A DNA stretch of 64,000 nucleotides from Ectorhizobium quercum. GTDB taxonomy: Bacteria > Pseudomonadota > Alphaproteobacteria > Rhizobiales > Rhizobiaceae. The stretch is from assembly GCF_026552795.1 (NCBI RefSeq), contig NZ_JANFPI010000001.1, positions 62,001 through 126,000 of the forward strand, written 5' to 3'. Below, piece after piece: positions 53,681 through 63,962 of the stretch. The translations under genes and the position numbers were made by a program. The notes beneath the pieces were generated by a model. It was not told the DNA's origin. It made no database searches and saw nothing but the letters and a program-made list of their open reading frames with translations. The first letter of the stretch is position 1; each line of letters opens with the position of its first letter.

Positions 53681-54861
53681 GCGCTCCTTTCGCGTCCGCC
53701 CGACAGCCGTTCGTAGACGGCGTAGAGCAGGATGGTGATGACGAGGAGCACGAGGCCGAGTGCGCTCGCCATGCCCCAGTTGGCCGTGTTCGTCGCATAG
53801 AAGGCGATGAAGTAGGAAATCATCTGGTCGCCCGCCCCGCCGATCAGCGCCGGCGTGATGTAATAGCCGAGCGCCGACATGAAGACGAGCAGCGAGCCCG
53901 AAAGGATGCCGCGCAGGCTGAGCGGCAGAAGCACGCGCGTGAAGGCCCTGAGCGGATGCGCGCCGAGCGAGGCCGCCGCCGGCATCAGGTTCTTGGGGAT
54001 GGTCAGCAGCACGCTGTAGATCGGCAGCACCATCAGCGGAAGCTGCACATGGGTCATGGCGATGACGACGCCGGTGCGGTTGAAGATCAGCGCCAGCGGC
54101 TCGTTGATGAAATTGAGGGTGAGCAGCAGTTCGTTGATCAGGCCCCTGTCCTGCAACAGCATGAACCAGGCGGCGGTGCGGACCAGAAGCGAGGTCCACA
54201 AGGGCAGCAGAACGGCGGCCAGAAGCACCTGCCGCTGCCATCCTGACGTGGCGGCGATCAGCAGCGCGTAGGGATAGCCGACAGCCAGGCAGAAGAAGGT
54301 GACGAGCGCCGAAATCCAAAGCGTCCGCGTGAAGATCGCCTGGTTGATCGCCGCGTCGGGCGGCTGGGAGACGATGGCGCCGGAGGCATCGCGGGTCAGG
54401 TCGACGGCGGCGAGGAGATAGCGGTCGGTGATCGGCGACAGCGCTTCCGCGATCGCCGTCCAGAACGGCGGCTGCGCCCATCTCGCGTCGAGCGCCAGCA
54501 GATCGACGGGGCCTTCGCCGGTTTCCGCGGCGGCCCTGATGGTCTTCGACATCAGCGTGCGGAAGCCGGACTGCGCGCTGTTGAGGCGGCGCACCATGTC
54601 GCCCACCGCCGCCTGGTCGCCGGTTGCGGCGCGCAGGTCGTCTATCAGCGCCTGCTGGAGTTCGGGGGACGGTTCGGACGTGCCGTCCCACGCACCGATC
54701 GCCTCGGCCGTGCGCGGCAGGATATGCAGCACGGCAGTGTCGGAAACCGACTGTTTCATGACGCTGACGAGCGGCCAGACGAAGAAGAGGGCGATGAAGA
54801 GGAACAGCGGCGCGACCAGAAGAAAGGCGCCGGCCCGGCGTGAAAGGGCGCGTTTCGTCAT
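53677..54861 (-). CDS. ABC transporter permease (PotB type)
   Basis: A 394-residue permease. The first helix is at about residues 12-35 (GAFLLVAPLFLFIALFFVWPLVSVM), then an unusually long extracytoplasmic insertion (about residues 40-155) precedes the remaining five helices. The EAA loop is AAASLGAHPLRAFTRVLLPLSLRGILSG. ATG 54861 overlaps the ATPase stop. Members with this large insertion are common in rhizobial putrescine-like systems. Confidence 0.88.
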   Translation of the reverse strand: MTKRALSRRAGAFLLVAPLFLFIALFFVWPLVSVMKQSVSDTAVLHILPRTAEAIGAWDGTSEPSPELQQALIDDLRAATGDQAAVGDMVRRLNSAQSGFRTLMSKTIRAAAETGEGPVDLLALDARWAQPPFWTAIAEALSPITDRYLLAAVDLTRDASGAIVSQPPDAAINQAIFTRTLWISALVTFFCLAVGYPYALLIAATSGWQRQVLLAAVLLPLWTSLLVRTAAWFMLLQDRGLINELLLTLNFINEPLALIFNRTGVVIAMTHVQLPLMVLPIYSVLLTIPKNLMPAAASLGAHPLRAFTRVLLPLSLRGILSGSLLVFMSALGYYITPALIGGAGDQMISYFIAFYATNTANWGMASALGLVLLVITILLYAVYERLSGGRERSA

Positions 54862-55937
54862 GGCAGGACGACCTTGCAATCCACCGGGCGGAACAGCGCG
54901 TTCACTTCCGTGCCCTTCGGCCATTCGGCCGATTTGCGGTCGAGCCGGGCGACATAGGTCGCTCCGGCGCCGTCCTCCAGCTGGAGACGGATGTGATCGC
55001 CCTGGTAGACGCTGTCGGCGACCCGGCTCGCCAGTGCGTTGGCGGAACCCGCCGACAGCATGGCGTCCTGAAGCTCGATCCGCTCGGGACGGATGGAGAT
55101 GAAGACGTTCTGGCCGGGGCTGAGGTCCTGCGTGTCGGCGACGGCGATCGCATGGCCGGACGTCAGCCGCACCAGCGCCTCGCCGGCGCTCGTGCGGTCC
55201 ACGACGCCTTCGAGAAGGTTGGTCTCGCCGATGAACTCGGCGACGAACCGGGTCTTCGGCTCGTCGTAGATTTCGCGGGGGCTGCCGATCTGCTCGATCT
55301 TGCCCTTGTTGAACACGGCAATCCGGTCGGACATGGTCAGCGCCTCCGACTGGTCGTGCGTGACGAAGACGATGGTGAGGCCGAGACGGTTGTGAAGGGC
55401 GCGGATGTCGAGCTGCATCTGCTCGCGCAGCTGCTTGTCGAGCGCGCCGAGCGGCTCGTCCATCAGCACCACGCGCGGTTCGAAGACGAGCGCGCGGGCG
55501 AGCGCCACGCGCTGCTGCTGGCCGCCGGAAAGCTGCGTCGGGCGGCGCTCGGACAGGTGCCCGAGCTGAACCATGTCGAGCGCGCCTGTCACGCGCTTTT
55601 CGATCTCGGCCCTGGAGACGCCGCGCATCTGGAGCGGAAAGGCGACGTTTTCGCCGACGCTCATATGGGGAAAGAGTGCGTAGTTCTGAAAGACGACGCC
55701 CATGTCGCGCTTGTAGGACGGGACGTCGTTGACGGCGCGGCCATCCACGAAAATCCGGCCTTCGGTCGCGTCCTCGAAGCCGGCGAGCATCATCAGAAGC
55801 GTGGTCTTGCCCGAGCCGGAAGGGCCGAGAAGGCTGACGAATTCCCCCTTGGCGATATCGAGTTTGAGATTGTCGACCACGCGCACCGGGCCGTAATTCT
55901 TGCTGACGCTGTCGAAACGTATGCGGATGTCCACCAA
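54858..55937 (-). CDS. ABC transporter ATP-binding protein (PotA type)
   Basis: A 359-residue ATPase with Walker A GPSGSGKTTLL near residue 38, signature LSGGQQQRVALARAL, Walker B VLMDEPLGALD and FVTHDQSEAL, and a C-terminal TOBE domain (ISIRPERIEL onward). It lies after the binding-protein gene (115-bp gap containing GC-rich inverted repeats such as GCCCGG/CCGGGC at 55969-55991) and overlaps the permease gene downstream. Confidence 0.92.
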   Translation of the reverse strand: MVDIRIRFDSVSKNYGPVRVVDNLKLDIAKGEFVSLLGPSGSGKTTLLMMLAGFEDATEGRIFVDGRAVNDVPSYKRDMGVVFQNYALFPHMSVGENVAFPLQMRGVSRAEIEKRVTGALDMVQLGHLSERRPTQLSGGQQQRVALARALVFEPRVVLMDEPLGALDKQLREQMQLDIRALHNRLGLTIVFVTHDQSEALTMSDRIAVFNKGKIEQIGSPREIYDEPKTRFVAEFIGETNLLEGVVDRTSAGEALVRLTSGHAIAVADTQDLSPGQNVFISIRPERIELQDAMLSAGSANALASRVADSVYQGDHIRLQLEDGAGATYVARLDRKSAEWPKGTEVNALFRPVDCKVVLP

Positions 55938-56052
55938 GGCCGATTTCCCCGATTGAATAGCACCGGCGGCCCGGACGAAAGGCGCCCGGGCGGCGATTGC
56001 CTCCCGCCGGCAGCGGCGCGGGCCGCTACCGGGGGAGTGCGCAACGATGTGG

Positions 56053-57099
56053 TTACTGGGCGAGCCAGGCGTTGAAGCGCTCGGTCAGCGCCTCGGAATT
56101 GTCGATCCAGAAATCGACATTGAGCGGCAGGGCGTGCTCGAGGTTTTCCGGATAGGTCGGCAGGTTCTTCTGCACGTCTTCCGGAATGGCTGCGGCGGCC
56201 TTCTTGTTCGGCACGCCGTAATCGACCTTGAGCGGCAGCTTGGCCTGGTTCTCGGCCTGGCTGGCGAAGGCGATGAAGTCCAGCGCCAGATCCTTGTTCT
56301 CCGCGCCCTTGAGGATGACCCAGCTATCGACGGCATACATGCTTTCCGGCCATACCAGCCTGAAATCCTTGCCTTCGGTCTTGTTGATGCCGGTGATGCG
56401 GCCGTTGTAGACCGAGGTCAGGGCGACTTCGCCGGAGGCGAGGAACTGCACCGGCTGGGCGCCCGATTCCCACCAGACGATGTTCGGCTTCAGCTCGTCG
56501 AGCTTCTTGAAGGCGCGGTCGACGCCCTCCGGCGTGGACAGGACGTCGTAGAGTTCGTCCGCCGTCACGCCGTCGGCGAGCAGGGCGAATTCGAGATTGT
56601 ACTTGGCACCCTTGCGCAGCGAGCGCTTGCCCGGATATTTCGCCGTATCCCAGAAATCGGCCCAGTTCTTCGGTCCGTCGGCGATCTTGCTGCCGTCGTA
56701 GCCCATTGCCATCGACCAGTAGATGACGCCGGCGCCGCATTCGGAAACGGCGTCCTCGAGGAACTCGTCCTTGACGCCGATCTTGTCCCAGTCGAGCGTT
56801 TCATAGAGGCCGTCGGCACAGCCGAGCGCCAGTTCTTCGGCTTCCACCTGCACGACGTCCCAGTTCGGCGCGCCGGCCTTCAGCTTGGCCTGGAGAACGC
56901 CGTAGCCGCCATCCCAGCTTTCCTGGATGAAGGGCTTGCCGACCTTTTCGGAAAAGGGCGTGAAGTAAACCTCGTCCTGGGCGGCCTGGCCCGCGCCGCC
57001 CCAGCCGACGATGGTCAGGTCGCGCGCCGCTGCCGGCAGGGCGGTGGCGAGAACGGCGATTGCCGCCCCCGCGAGAATGGTTGTACGCATGGTCTTCAT
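56053..57099 (-). CDS. Extracellular solute-binding protein (PotD-like)
   Basis: A 348-residue periplasmic binding protein with a Sec signal peptide (TILAGAAIAVLATALPAAA, cleaved near residue 25). The mature start RDLTIVGWGGAGQAAQDEVYFTPF and DVVQVEAEELALGCADGLYETLDW are typical of the polyamine-type binding proteins of this subgroup. ATG 57099 follows AGGGGAAC. It is the receptor of the second ABC importer and lies 82 bp after the SDR gene. Confidence 0.88.
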   Translation of the reverse strand: MKTMRTTILAGAAIAVLATALPAAARDLTIVGWGGAGQAAQDEVYFTPFSEKVGKPFIQESWDGGYGVLQAKLKAGAPNWDVVQVEAEELALGCADGLYETLDWDKIGVKDEFLEDAVSECGAGVIYWSMAMGYDGSKIADGPKNWADFWDTAKYPGKRSLRKGAKYNLEFALLADGVTADELYDVLSTPEGVDRAFKKLDELKPNIVWWESGAQPVQFLASGEVALTSVYNGRITGINKTEGKDFRLVWPESMYAVDSWVILKGAENKDLALDFIAFASQAENQAKLPLKVDYGVPNKKAAAAIPEDVQKNLPTYPENLEHALPLNVDFWIDNSEALTERFNAWLAQ

Positions 57100-57181
57100 T
57101 CGGTAGTTCCCCTTTTTGCTTCGTCCGGCTTTTGCCGGCCCGTTTGATGAAATGTCCGCGGCGGCCGGCGCCCTTGCGCCT

Positions 57182-57916
57182 CTATACGTGCTGGCCTCCG
57201 TTGATATGGATCTCCGCGCCGTTGATGTAGGAGGATTCCGGCGTGCAGAGGAAATAGATGGTGCGGGCGACTTCCGCCGGCGTTCCCAGCCGGCCCATCG
57301 GCACCTCGGCCTCGACCAGCTTGTCGGTGCCCGGCGAAAGGATCGAGGTCTCGATCTCGCCCGGCGCGATCGCATTGGCGCGCACCCCGCGCGGGCCGAA
57401 TTCGTGGGCGAGTTCGCGCGTCAGCGACGCCAGCCCCGCCTTCGAGGCGGCATAGGCGACGCCGGCGAAGGGATGGACGCGCGAGCCGGCGATCGACGTC
57501 ACGTTGACGATCGAGCCCTGCGCCTTCTCAAGTTCCGGCAGGAGGCCGCGGGCCAGAAGCGCGGTCGAGACGAGATTGACGTTCAGGACCCGCGTCCACA
57601 CGTCCGCGTCGGAGCCGATGACGCCGAGACGGCTGCCGCCGGGACCCTTGGGCGAAATGCCGGCATTGTTGACGAGCGCGTGCAGTTCGCCATCCGGCAG
57701 GCGCGAGCGCACCTCGGCGATCAGGTCGTCGATCGTGTCGAGATTGGCGAGGTCGGCCTGGATGTGGCTCTCGCGCGCCGACGGCCAGCGGCATTCCTCG
57801 GAAAAGGGTTGGCGGGAAACGGTGAAGATGCGCCAGCCATGTGCCTGGAAAAGCTTGACCGTTGCATGGCCGATGCCGCGGCTAGCCCCGGTTAGAAGCA
57901 TGAACTTGACTGACAT
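57182..57916 (-). CDS. SDR-family oxidoreductase
   Basis: A 244-residue short-chain dehydrogenase. NAD(P) motif TGASRGIGHATVKLF at residues 8-22, NNAGISPKG, catalytic Tyr and Lys in VAYAASKAGLASLTRELAHEFG, and NAIAPGEIETSILSPGT. It therefore has the full catalytic set, unlike the protein at 6124-6849. ATG 57916 is preferred; a longer frame to 57973 runs over the promoter. As the first gene before an ABC importer, it may process the imported compound. Confidence 0.88.
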   Translation of the reverse strand: MSVKFMLLTGASRGIGHATVKLFQAHGWRIFTVSRQPFSEECRWPSARESHIQADLANLDTIDDLIAEVRSRLPDGELHALVNNAGISPKGPGGSRLGVIGSDADVWTRVLNVNLVSTALLARGLLPELEKAQGSIVNVTSIAGSRVHPFAGVAYAASKAGLASLTRELAHEFGPRGVRANAIAPGEIETSILSPGTDKLVEAEVPMGRLGTPAEVARTIYFLCTPESSYINGAEIHINGGQHV

Positions 57917-57950
57917 TTCATCACTTTCGGAGCGTGCTAAATTTGTGTGC

Positions 57951-57978
57951 ATATTATTATTCGCGTAGCCCAATGCAA
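57951..57978 (-). promoter_or_regulatory. Sigma70-type promoter of the SDR/ABC operon
   Basis: On the minus strand TTGCAT (57978-57973), a 16-bp spacer, TAATAT (57956-57951); the start would be about 28 bp before the SDR ATG. Confidence 0.5.
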
Positions 57979-58074
57979 GCGGGTTTCCATGAGTTTTTCA
58001 CATCGCCGCGGTGAGTTTCCGTGCGAAGGTGCGGCCGCGCCCGCCGCGCGGTCGCCGCCGGTGCGGCCTTGTGC

Positions 58075-58103
58075 TTGCAATGAAGGCGAAACCGGCGTAT
58101 AAG
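58075..58103 (+). promoter_or_regulatory. Sigma70-type promoter of the rimP-nusA-infB operon
   Basis: TTGCAA (58075-58080), a 17-bp spacer and TATAAG (58098-58103). It lies about 115 bp before rimP and before the attenuator-like hairpin. Confidence 0.65.
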
Positions 58104-58129
58104 ACATGCAAATTCTTGATCGTTGGATG

Positions 58130-58160
58130 AAGAGTGGGCCCGCCGGACCCGCTCTTTTTT
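58130..58160 (+). terminator. Terminator-like hairpin (attenuator) in the rimP leader
   Basis: AAGAGTGGG (58130-58138), loop CCCGCCGGA, CCCGCTCTT (58148-58156), with T to 58160. The stem has one G-U pair in RNA. No plus-strand gene ends upstream, since the gene before is on the minus strand. The hairpin lies between the promoter and rimP and would stop transcription early. Confidence 0.75.
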
Positions 58161-58218
58161 GTTGCCGCGATCGGACCCGGTGCGGATGTCGGACCGGATT
58201 GTCCCGGAGGTTTGAGAA

Positions 58219-58824
58219 GTGTCTGATAACAATGTGGCTGCAATCGGCCCGGAGCCGAGGCTGATCGTCGAGACCGGCCTCGACCGGCGCATTGCCGAGA
58301 TCATCGAGCCGGTTCTGGAGGCGATGGACTTCCGGCTGGTGCGCGTGCGCCTGATGAACCAGAACGGCCAGACCCTTCAGGTCATGGCCGAAAAGAACGA
58401 CGGAACCATGACCGTGGAGGATTGCGAAGCCGTTTCGATGGCGATCTCACCGGTTCTTGATGTGGACGATCCGGTTCCCGGAGCGTATCATCTGGAAGTG
58501 TCTTCGCCGGGCATCGATCGTCCGATGGTCCGCAAGTCGGACTTCACGCGCTGGCAGGGGCACATCGTCAAGTGCGAGACCTCCGTGATCGTGGAGGGCC
58601 GCAAGCGTTTCCGGGGCCGCATCGCCAGCGCCGACGACACCGGTTTCACGGTGGAGCGCAGCGATATCGCCTATGGCGAGAACCCGGTCGTGACCGTGCC
58701 CTATACGGCTCTGGCCGAAGCCAAGCTGATTTTGACCGACGATCTGATCCGCGACGCGCTGAAGGCCGACAAGCAGGCCCGCGAAGCCGCGAACCAGAAC
58801 GAAGAAGCGGACGAAACCGATTGA
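58219..58824 (+). CDS. rimP: Ribosome maturation factor RimP
   Basis: A 201-residue protein needed for 30S ribosomal subunit assembly. The N-terminal alpha/beta domain contains [24 protein letters not shown], the [14 protein letters not shown] helix and the family signature [20 protein letters not shown]; the SH3-like C-terminal domain follows. GTG start with GGAGG at 58206. The C-terminus has an acidic extension ([10 protein letters not shown]). First gene of the conserved rimP-nusA-ylxR-infB operon. Confidence 0.95.
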   Translation: MSDNNVAAIGPEPRLIVETGLDRRIAEIIEPVLEAMDFRLVRVRLMNQNGQTLQVMAEKNDGTMTVEDCEAVSMAISPVLDVDDPVPGAYHLEVSSPGIDRPMVRKSDFTRWQGHIVKCETSVIVEGRKRFRGRIASADDTGFTVERSDIAYGENPVVTVPYTALAEAKLILTDDLIRDALKADKQAREAANQNEEADETD

Positions 58825-58874
58825 TTTTTGAGGCGCCGGCCCAAGCGTCCCGGCAAGAGACGGAGTGAAACGAA

Positions 58875-60479
58875 ATGGCAGTCAGTGCGAACAGGCTTGA
58901 GCTTCTGCAGATTGCGGACGCCGTTGCCCGCGAAAAGGTGATCGACCGCGACATCGTGCTCGCCGCGATGGCGGACGCCATCCAGAAGGCGGCGCGCTCC
59001 CGTTACGGCAGCGAGACCAACATCCGCGCCGACATCAACTCCAAGACCGGCGAAATCCGCCTCCAGCGTCTCCTCGAAGTGGTCGAGACGGTCGAGGACT
59101 ATTCCACGCAGATCGCGCTGGAACTCGCCCGCGACCGCAACCCGGAAGCCAAGATCGGCGATTTCATCGCCGATCCGCTGCCGCCGATGGATTTCGGCCG
59201 CATTGCCGCCCAGTCGGCCAAGCAGGTCATCGTGCAGAAGGTGCGCGAGGCCGAGCGCGACCGCCAGTTCGAGGAATTCAGGGATCGCGTCGGCGAGATC
59301 GTCAACGGCACGGTCAAGCGCGTCGAATACGGCAACGTCATCGTCGATCTGGGCCGCGGCGAGGGCATCATCCGCCGCGACGAGATGATCCCGCGCGAGA
59401 ACTTCCGCTACGGCGACCGTGTCCGCGCCTATGTCTATGACGTCCGCCGCGAGCAGCGCGGTCCGCAGATCTTCCTGTCGCGCACCCATCCGCAGTTCAT
59501 GGTGAAGCTGTTCACGATGGAAGTGCCGGAAATCTACGACGGCATCATCCAGATCAAGTCGGTCGCCCGCGATCCGGGGTCCCGCGCCAAGATCGCCGTC
59601 ATCTCGAACGACTCCTCCATCGATCCGGTCGGCGCCTGCGTCGGTATGCGCGGTTCGCGCGTGCAGGCCGTCGTCGGCGAGCTTCAGGGCGAGAAGATCG
59701 ACATCATTCCGTGGAGCCAGGACCCTGCCTCCTTCATCGTCAACGCCCTCCAGCCGGCCGAAGTCTCCAAGGTCGTTCTCGACGAGGACGCCGAGCGCAT
59801 CGAGGTGGTCGTTCCCGACGAGCAGCTTTCGCTGGCCATCGGCCGCCGCGGCCAGAACGTGCGCCTGGCCTCCCAGCTCACCGGCTGGGACATCGACATC
59901 ATGACGGAGCAGGAAGAGTCCGAGCGCCGCCAGAAGGAATTCAACGAACGCACCGCACTGTTCATGACGGCGCTCGACGTCGACGAGATGGTCGGCCAGG
60001 TTCTGGCCTCGGAAGGCTTCGCCGCCGTCGAGGAACTGGCCTATGTCGATTCGGACGAGATCTCCTCCATCGACGGTTTCGACGAGGAGACCGCGTCCGA
60101 GATCCAGACCCGCGCCCGCGAATATCTCGACCGTATCGAGGCCGAGATGGATGCCCGGCGCAAGGAACTCGGCGTGGCCGACGAGCTGAAGCAGATCGAC
60201 GGCATGACATCGCAGATGATGGTCGCCCTCGGTGAGGACGGCATCAAGACGATCGAGGATTTCGCCGGCTGCGCCGTCGACGACCTGACCGGCTGGACCG
60301 AGCGCAAGGACGGCGAGACGAAGAAGTTCGAGGGCCTGTTCTCGAAGTTCGACGTGTCGCGCGTCGAGGCCGAGAACATGATCCTCCAGGCGCGTCTCGC
60401 CGCCGGATGGATCACCGAGGAGGAGCTTGCCCAGGACGGTGCCGAAACCGTCGAGGGCGACGCCCCCGCGGAAGAATGA
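58875..60479 (+). CDS. nusA: Transcription termination/antitermination factor NusA
   Basis: A 534-residue RNA polymerase-binding factor acting in pausing, termination and antitermination. The N-terminal domain (residues 1-130), S1 domain (about 135-200, [21 protein letters not shown]), KH1 and KH2 (about 230-345, [31 protein letters not shown] and [25 protein letters not shown]) are clear. Two C-terminal acidic helix-hairpin repeats follow ([23 protein letters not shown]). ATG 58875 is 50 bp after rimP. Its stop overlaps the next start (ATGA). Confidence 0.96.
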   Translation: MAVSANRLELLQIADAVAREKVIDRDIVLAAMADAIQKAARSRYGSETNIRADINSKTGEIRLQRLLEVVETVEDYSTQIALELARDRNPEAKIGDFIADPLPPMDFGRIAAQSAKQVIVQKVREAERDRQFEEFRDRVGEIVNGTVKRVEYGNVIVDLGRGEGIIRRDEMIPRENFRYGDRVRAYVYDVRREQRGPQIFLSRTHPQFMVKLFTMEVPEIYDGIIQIKSVARDPGSRAKIAVISNDSSIDPVGACVGMRGSRVQAVVGELQGEKIDIIPWSQDPASFIVNALQPAEVSKVVLDEDAERIEVVVPDEQLSLAIGRRGQNVRLASQLTGWDIDIMTEQEESERRQKEFNERTALFMTALDVDEMVGQVLASEGFAAVEELAYVDSDEISSIDGFDEETASEIQTRAREYLDRIEAEMDARRKELGVADELKQIDGMTSQMMVALGEDGIKTIEDFAGCAVDDLTGWTERKDGETKKFEGLFSKFDVSRVEAENMILQARLAAGWITEEELAQDGAETVEGDAPAEE

Positions 60480-61162
60480 GCGGGCCCGGCCCAGAGGCGG
60501 AGGCTGCGGATGACGACATGGAGGCGCTGGTGAACGGCCGCCTCTGCATCGTCACCCGGCAGAGTGCTCCGCCGGAAGGTCTGATCCGCTTCGTTGCCGG
60601 GCCGGACGGTTCGGTGGTTGCAGACCTGAAGCGCAAGCTTCCGGGACGCGGCTGCTGGGTCACGGCGAACCGCGCGACGATAGAAACGGCCCTGGCGCGG
60701 AAGCTCTTCGCCAGGGCGCTGAAGGCCGATGTCACGCCGGCGCCGGATCTGGTCGATCGGGTCGAGCGGCTGCTGGCCGCCGATCTGGCGAGCATGATGA
60801 GCATGGCGCGCAAGGCGGGCCAGTTCGTCATGGGGGCGACGAAGGTGGAGAACGCGGTCCGTTCGGGCGCGGCGCTCGCCACCTTCCATGCCCGTGACGC
60901 CGCGCCCGACGGCGTCCGCAAGATCGACCAGGCGCGCAAGGCCTTCGCTCTGATGAGCGATGAAGACGAAATACCGTCCTTTTTGCTCCTCACGCGGGAG
61001 GAAATGGACGTGCTGATGGGCCAGAACGCGTTTATCCATGCCGCAGCGCTTGCAGGGCAGGCGGGTGAGGGTGTAGTGAAGCGCGCAACAGCGCTTGTCG
61101 GTTTCCGCGATGGCGGAAAAGACAACCGGATTGGCGGCCGTGGCGGCCGGTCCTCGCGATGA
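60476..61162 (+). CDS. YlxR (DUF448) - L7Ae-like RNA-binding protein
   Basis: A 228-residue fusion of two RNA-binding modules. Residues about 18-85 are a YlxR domain (RLCIVTRQSAPPEGLIRFVAGPDG and KLPGRGCWVTANR), and residues about 100-185 resemble the L7Ae/L30e fold (LASMMSMARKAGQFVMGATKVENAVRSG). In Bacillus these are two separate genes (ylxR and ylxQ) between nusA and infB; in alphaproteobacteria they are joined. It ends in a Gly/Arg-rich tail. ATG overlaps the nusA stop. Confidence 0.9.
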   Translation: MSGPGPEAEAADDDMEALVNGRLCIVTRQSAPPEGLIRFVAGPDGSVVADLKRKLPGRGCWVTANRATIETALARKLFARALKADVTPAPDLVDRVERLLAADLASMMSMARKAGQFVMGATKVENAVRSGAALATFHARDAAPDGVRKIDQARKAFALMSDEDEIPSFLLLTREEMDVLMGQNAFIHAAALAGQAGEGVVKRATALVGFRDGGKDNRIGGRGGRSSR

Positions 61163-61259
61163 GACGGGTACGGGCGGCAGCTCGTCATCCATCTCAGGAA
61201 TTTGATTGAACGACGGGGTCCGGTCCCAATCCGGCCTTGTCTGAAGGAACGGAAACGGA

Positions 61260-63962
61260 ATGACCGACAACAAAGACGACAAGACCCTTGGCATATCCGG
61301 CAAGAAGACGTTGACGCTGAAGCCATCGGGGCTCGCGCAGGGCACGGTGCGCCAGGACATGGGCCGAGGTCGCACCAATTCCGTCGTGGTCGAGACGGTG
61401 AAGCGTCGCACGACGCGCCCCGTGGAGGCGCCCAAGCCGGCCGCCCCCGCGCCGGCCGCACCGGCGCCCGCGGCGAAGACACCGGAACCCGTGGCCGCCC
61501 GTCCGGCCCAGCCGGCCCAGCCGCCGCGCATTCACCAGCCCGTGCAGCAGCGCCCGTCCGGCGGCCATCCGCAGCGCCACGACCGCCAGGATCGCGACCA
61601 CCGTCCGCGCGGCGGCCAGCCGTCGCATGGCGGCAGCCTGTCCGCCGGCGAAATGGAAGCCCGCCGCCGTGCCCTGATCGAAGCCCAGGCCCGTGACGCC
61701 GAGGACGCCCGCCGCCGCGTGGAGGAGGAAGCTCGCCGCCGCGTCGAGGAAGAAGCGCGCGCCGTAGCCGAAAAGGAAGAGGCGGCCCGCCGCGCGGCGG
61801 AAGCCGCCGCAGCGCCGGCTGCCGCTTCGCAGGCGCCCGCCGCCCCGGCTCCGGTGCAGCATCCCGCCGACGCGACGCCCGCCGCCGCCCGCAAGCCCGA
61901 CGCCCGCCCGGCAGCCCCGGCTGCGGTCGTGGCCGGCCGCGGCCGCAAGACCGGCGACGACGAGGACGAGGACCGCGGCGCTGCCCGCAGCAGCCCGGCC
62001 CGCGGCAAGGTCGCCGCACCGGCTCCGGCCAAGGTTCCGGCCCGCCCGAAGGGCGAGGAGGACCGCCGCCGCGGCAAGCTGACGGTAACGGCCGTCAGCG
62101 GCGAGGACGACGAGGGTTCGTCGCGCGGCCGCTCGCTTGCCGCCATGCGCCGCCGGCAGGAGAAGTTCCGCCGCGGCCAGATGCAGGAGCCGCGCGAGAA
62201 GCTCACCCGTGAAGTCGTCCTGCCGGAAACCATCACCATTCAGGAACTGTCGCAGCGCATGTCCGAACGCGCCGTCGACGTCATCAAGTACCTGATGAAG
62301 GAAGGCCAGATGATGAAGCCGGGCGACGTCATCGACGCCGACCTCGCTGAAATCATCGCCGGCGAATTCGGCCACACCGTCAAGCGCGTGTCCGAATCCG
62401 ACGTCGAAACCGGTATCTTTGGAGTGGAGGACCGCGACGAGGACCTCGTGTCGCGTCCGCCGGTCGTCACCATCATGGGCCACGTCGACCACGGCAAGAC
62501 CTCGCTGCTCGACGCCATCCGCAATGCCAACGTGGTCGCGGGCGAAGCCGGCGGCATCACGCAGCACATCGGCGCCTATCAGGTCGAACAGCGTGGCCAG
62601 AAGATCACCTTCATCGACACGCCCGGCCACGCCGCCTTCACGGCCATGCGTGCCCGCGGCGCGCAGGTGACGGACATCGCCATCCTCGTGGTCGCGGCCG
62701 ACGACAGCGTCATGCCGCAGACGATCGAATCGATCAACCACGCCAAGGCGGCGGGCGTTCCGATCATCGTGGCGATCAACAAGATCGACAAGCCGGCGGC
62801 CAACGCGCAGAAGGTCCGCACCGAACTGCTCCAGCACGAGGTCTTCGTGGAATCGATGGGCGGCGACGTGCTCGAGGTGGAAGTCTCGGCCAAGGCCGGC
62901 ACCAACCTCGACAAGCTGCTCGATGCGATCCTGTTGCAGGCCGAAATCCTCGACCTCAAGGCCAACCCGAACCGCTCGGCGGAAGGCTCGGTTGTCGAGG
63001 CCAAGCTGGACCGCGGCCGTGGTTCCGTCGCGACGGTCCTCGTCCAGAAGGGCACGCTGAAGCCGGGCCAGATCATCGTCGCCGGCGATGTCTGGGGCCG
63101 TGTGCGCGCGCTGGTCAACGACAAGGGCGAGCATGTGAAGGAAGCCACCCCGGCCATGCCGGTGGAAATCCTCGGCCTGTCCGGCACACCGCAGGCCGGC
63201 GACAAGTTCGCCGTGGTCGAGAACGAGGCCCGCGCCCGCGAGATTTCCGAATATCGCCTGCGTCTGGCCCGCGACAAGGCCGCGGCCCGCCAGTCCGGCT
63301 CGCGCGGCTCGCTCGAACACATGATGACCCAGCTCCAGACCTCCGGCATGAAGGAGTTCCCGCTGGTCATCAAGGGCGACGTGCAGGGTTCGGTCGAGGC
63401 GATCAATGCCGCGCTCGACAAGCTCGGCACGGACGAAGTCCGCGCCCGCATCGTCCATTCGGGCGTCGGCGCGGTCACGGAAACCGATATCTCGCTGGCC
63501 GAGGCATCGAACGCCGCCATCATCGGCTTCAACGTCCGCGCCAATGCGCAGGCGCGTGCCGCAGCCGAACGCACCGGCACGGAAATCCGCTACTACAACA
63601 TCATCTACGATCTGGTGGATGACGTGAAGGCGGCCATGTCCGGCCTGCTCTCGCCCGAGCGCCGCGAAACCTTCCTCGGCAATGCCGAAATCCGCCAGGT
63701 CTTCAACATCACGAAGGTCGGCAAGGTCGCGGGTTGCCAGGTCACGGAAGGCAAGGTCGAGCGTGGCGCCGGCGTCCGCCTCATCCGCGACAACGTCGTC
63801 ATCCACGAAGGCAAGCTCAAGACGCTCAAGCGCTTCAAGGACGAAGTGGCGGAAGTGCATGTCGGCCAGGAATGCGGCATGGCCTTCGAGAACTACGAAG
63901 ACATCCGCGAAGGCGACACGATCGAGTGCTTCCGCGTGGAGCACATCACCCGCACGCTGTAA
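61260..63962 (+). CDS. infB: Translation initiation factor IF-2
   Basis: A 900-residue GTPase that places initiator tRNA on the 30S subunit. It begins with a short N-terminal segment, then a long low-complexity Ala/Pro and charged Arg/Glu linker (about residues 60-290) that is typical of alphaproteobacterial IF-2. The IF2N domain follows (about 320-370, [25 protein letters not shown]), then the G domain with G1 [10 protein letters not shown] at 407-416, DTPGHAAF, and NKIDKP. C-terminal domains II to IV end with VEHITRTL. Fourth gene of the operon; a 97-bp gap precedes it. Complete in the window. Confidence 0.97.
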   Translation: MTDNKDDKTLGISGKKTLTLKPSGLAQGTVRQDMGRGRTNSVVVETVKRRTTRPVEAPKPAAPAPAAPAPAAKTPEPVAARPAQPAQPPRIHQPVQQRPSGGHPQRHDRQDRDHRPRGGQPSHGGSLSAGEMEARRRALIEAQARDAEDARRRVEEEARRRVEEEARAVAEKEEAARRAAEAAAAPAAASQAPAAPAPVQHPADATPAAARKPDARPAAPAAVVAGRGRKTGDDEDEDRGAARSSPARGKVAAPAPAKVPARPKGEEDRRRGKLTVTAVSGEDDEGSSRGRSLAAMRRRQEKFRRGQMQEPREKLTREVVLPETITIQELSQRMSERAVDVIKYLMKEGQMMKPGDVIDADLAEIIAGEFGHTVKRVSESDVETGIFGVEDRDEDLVSRPPVVTIMGHVDHGKTSLLDAIRNANVVAGEAGGITQHIGAYQVEQRGQKITFIDTPGHAAFTAMRARGAQVTDIAILVVAADDSVMPQTIESINHAKAAGVPIIVAINKIDKPAANAQKVRTELLQHEVFVESMGGDVLEVEVSAKAGTNLDKLLDAILLQAEILDLKANPNRSAEGSVVEAKLDRGRGSVATVLVQKGTLKPGQIIVAGDVWGRVRALVNDKGEHVKEATPAMPVEILGLSGTPQAGDKFAVVENEARAREISEYRLRLARDKAAARQSGSRGSLEHMMTQLQTSGMKEFPLVIKGDVQGSVEAINAALDKLGTDEVRARIVHSGVGAVTETDISLAEASNAAIIGFNVRANAQARAAAERTGTEIRYYNIIYDLVDDVKAAMSGLLSPERRETFLGNAEIRQVFNITKVGKVAGCQVTEGKVERGAGVRLIRDNVVIHEGKLKTLKRFKDEVAEVHVGQECGMAFENYEDIREGDTIECFRVEHITRTL

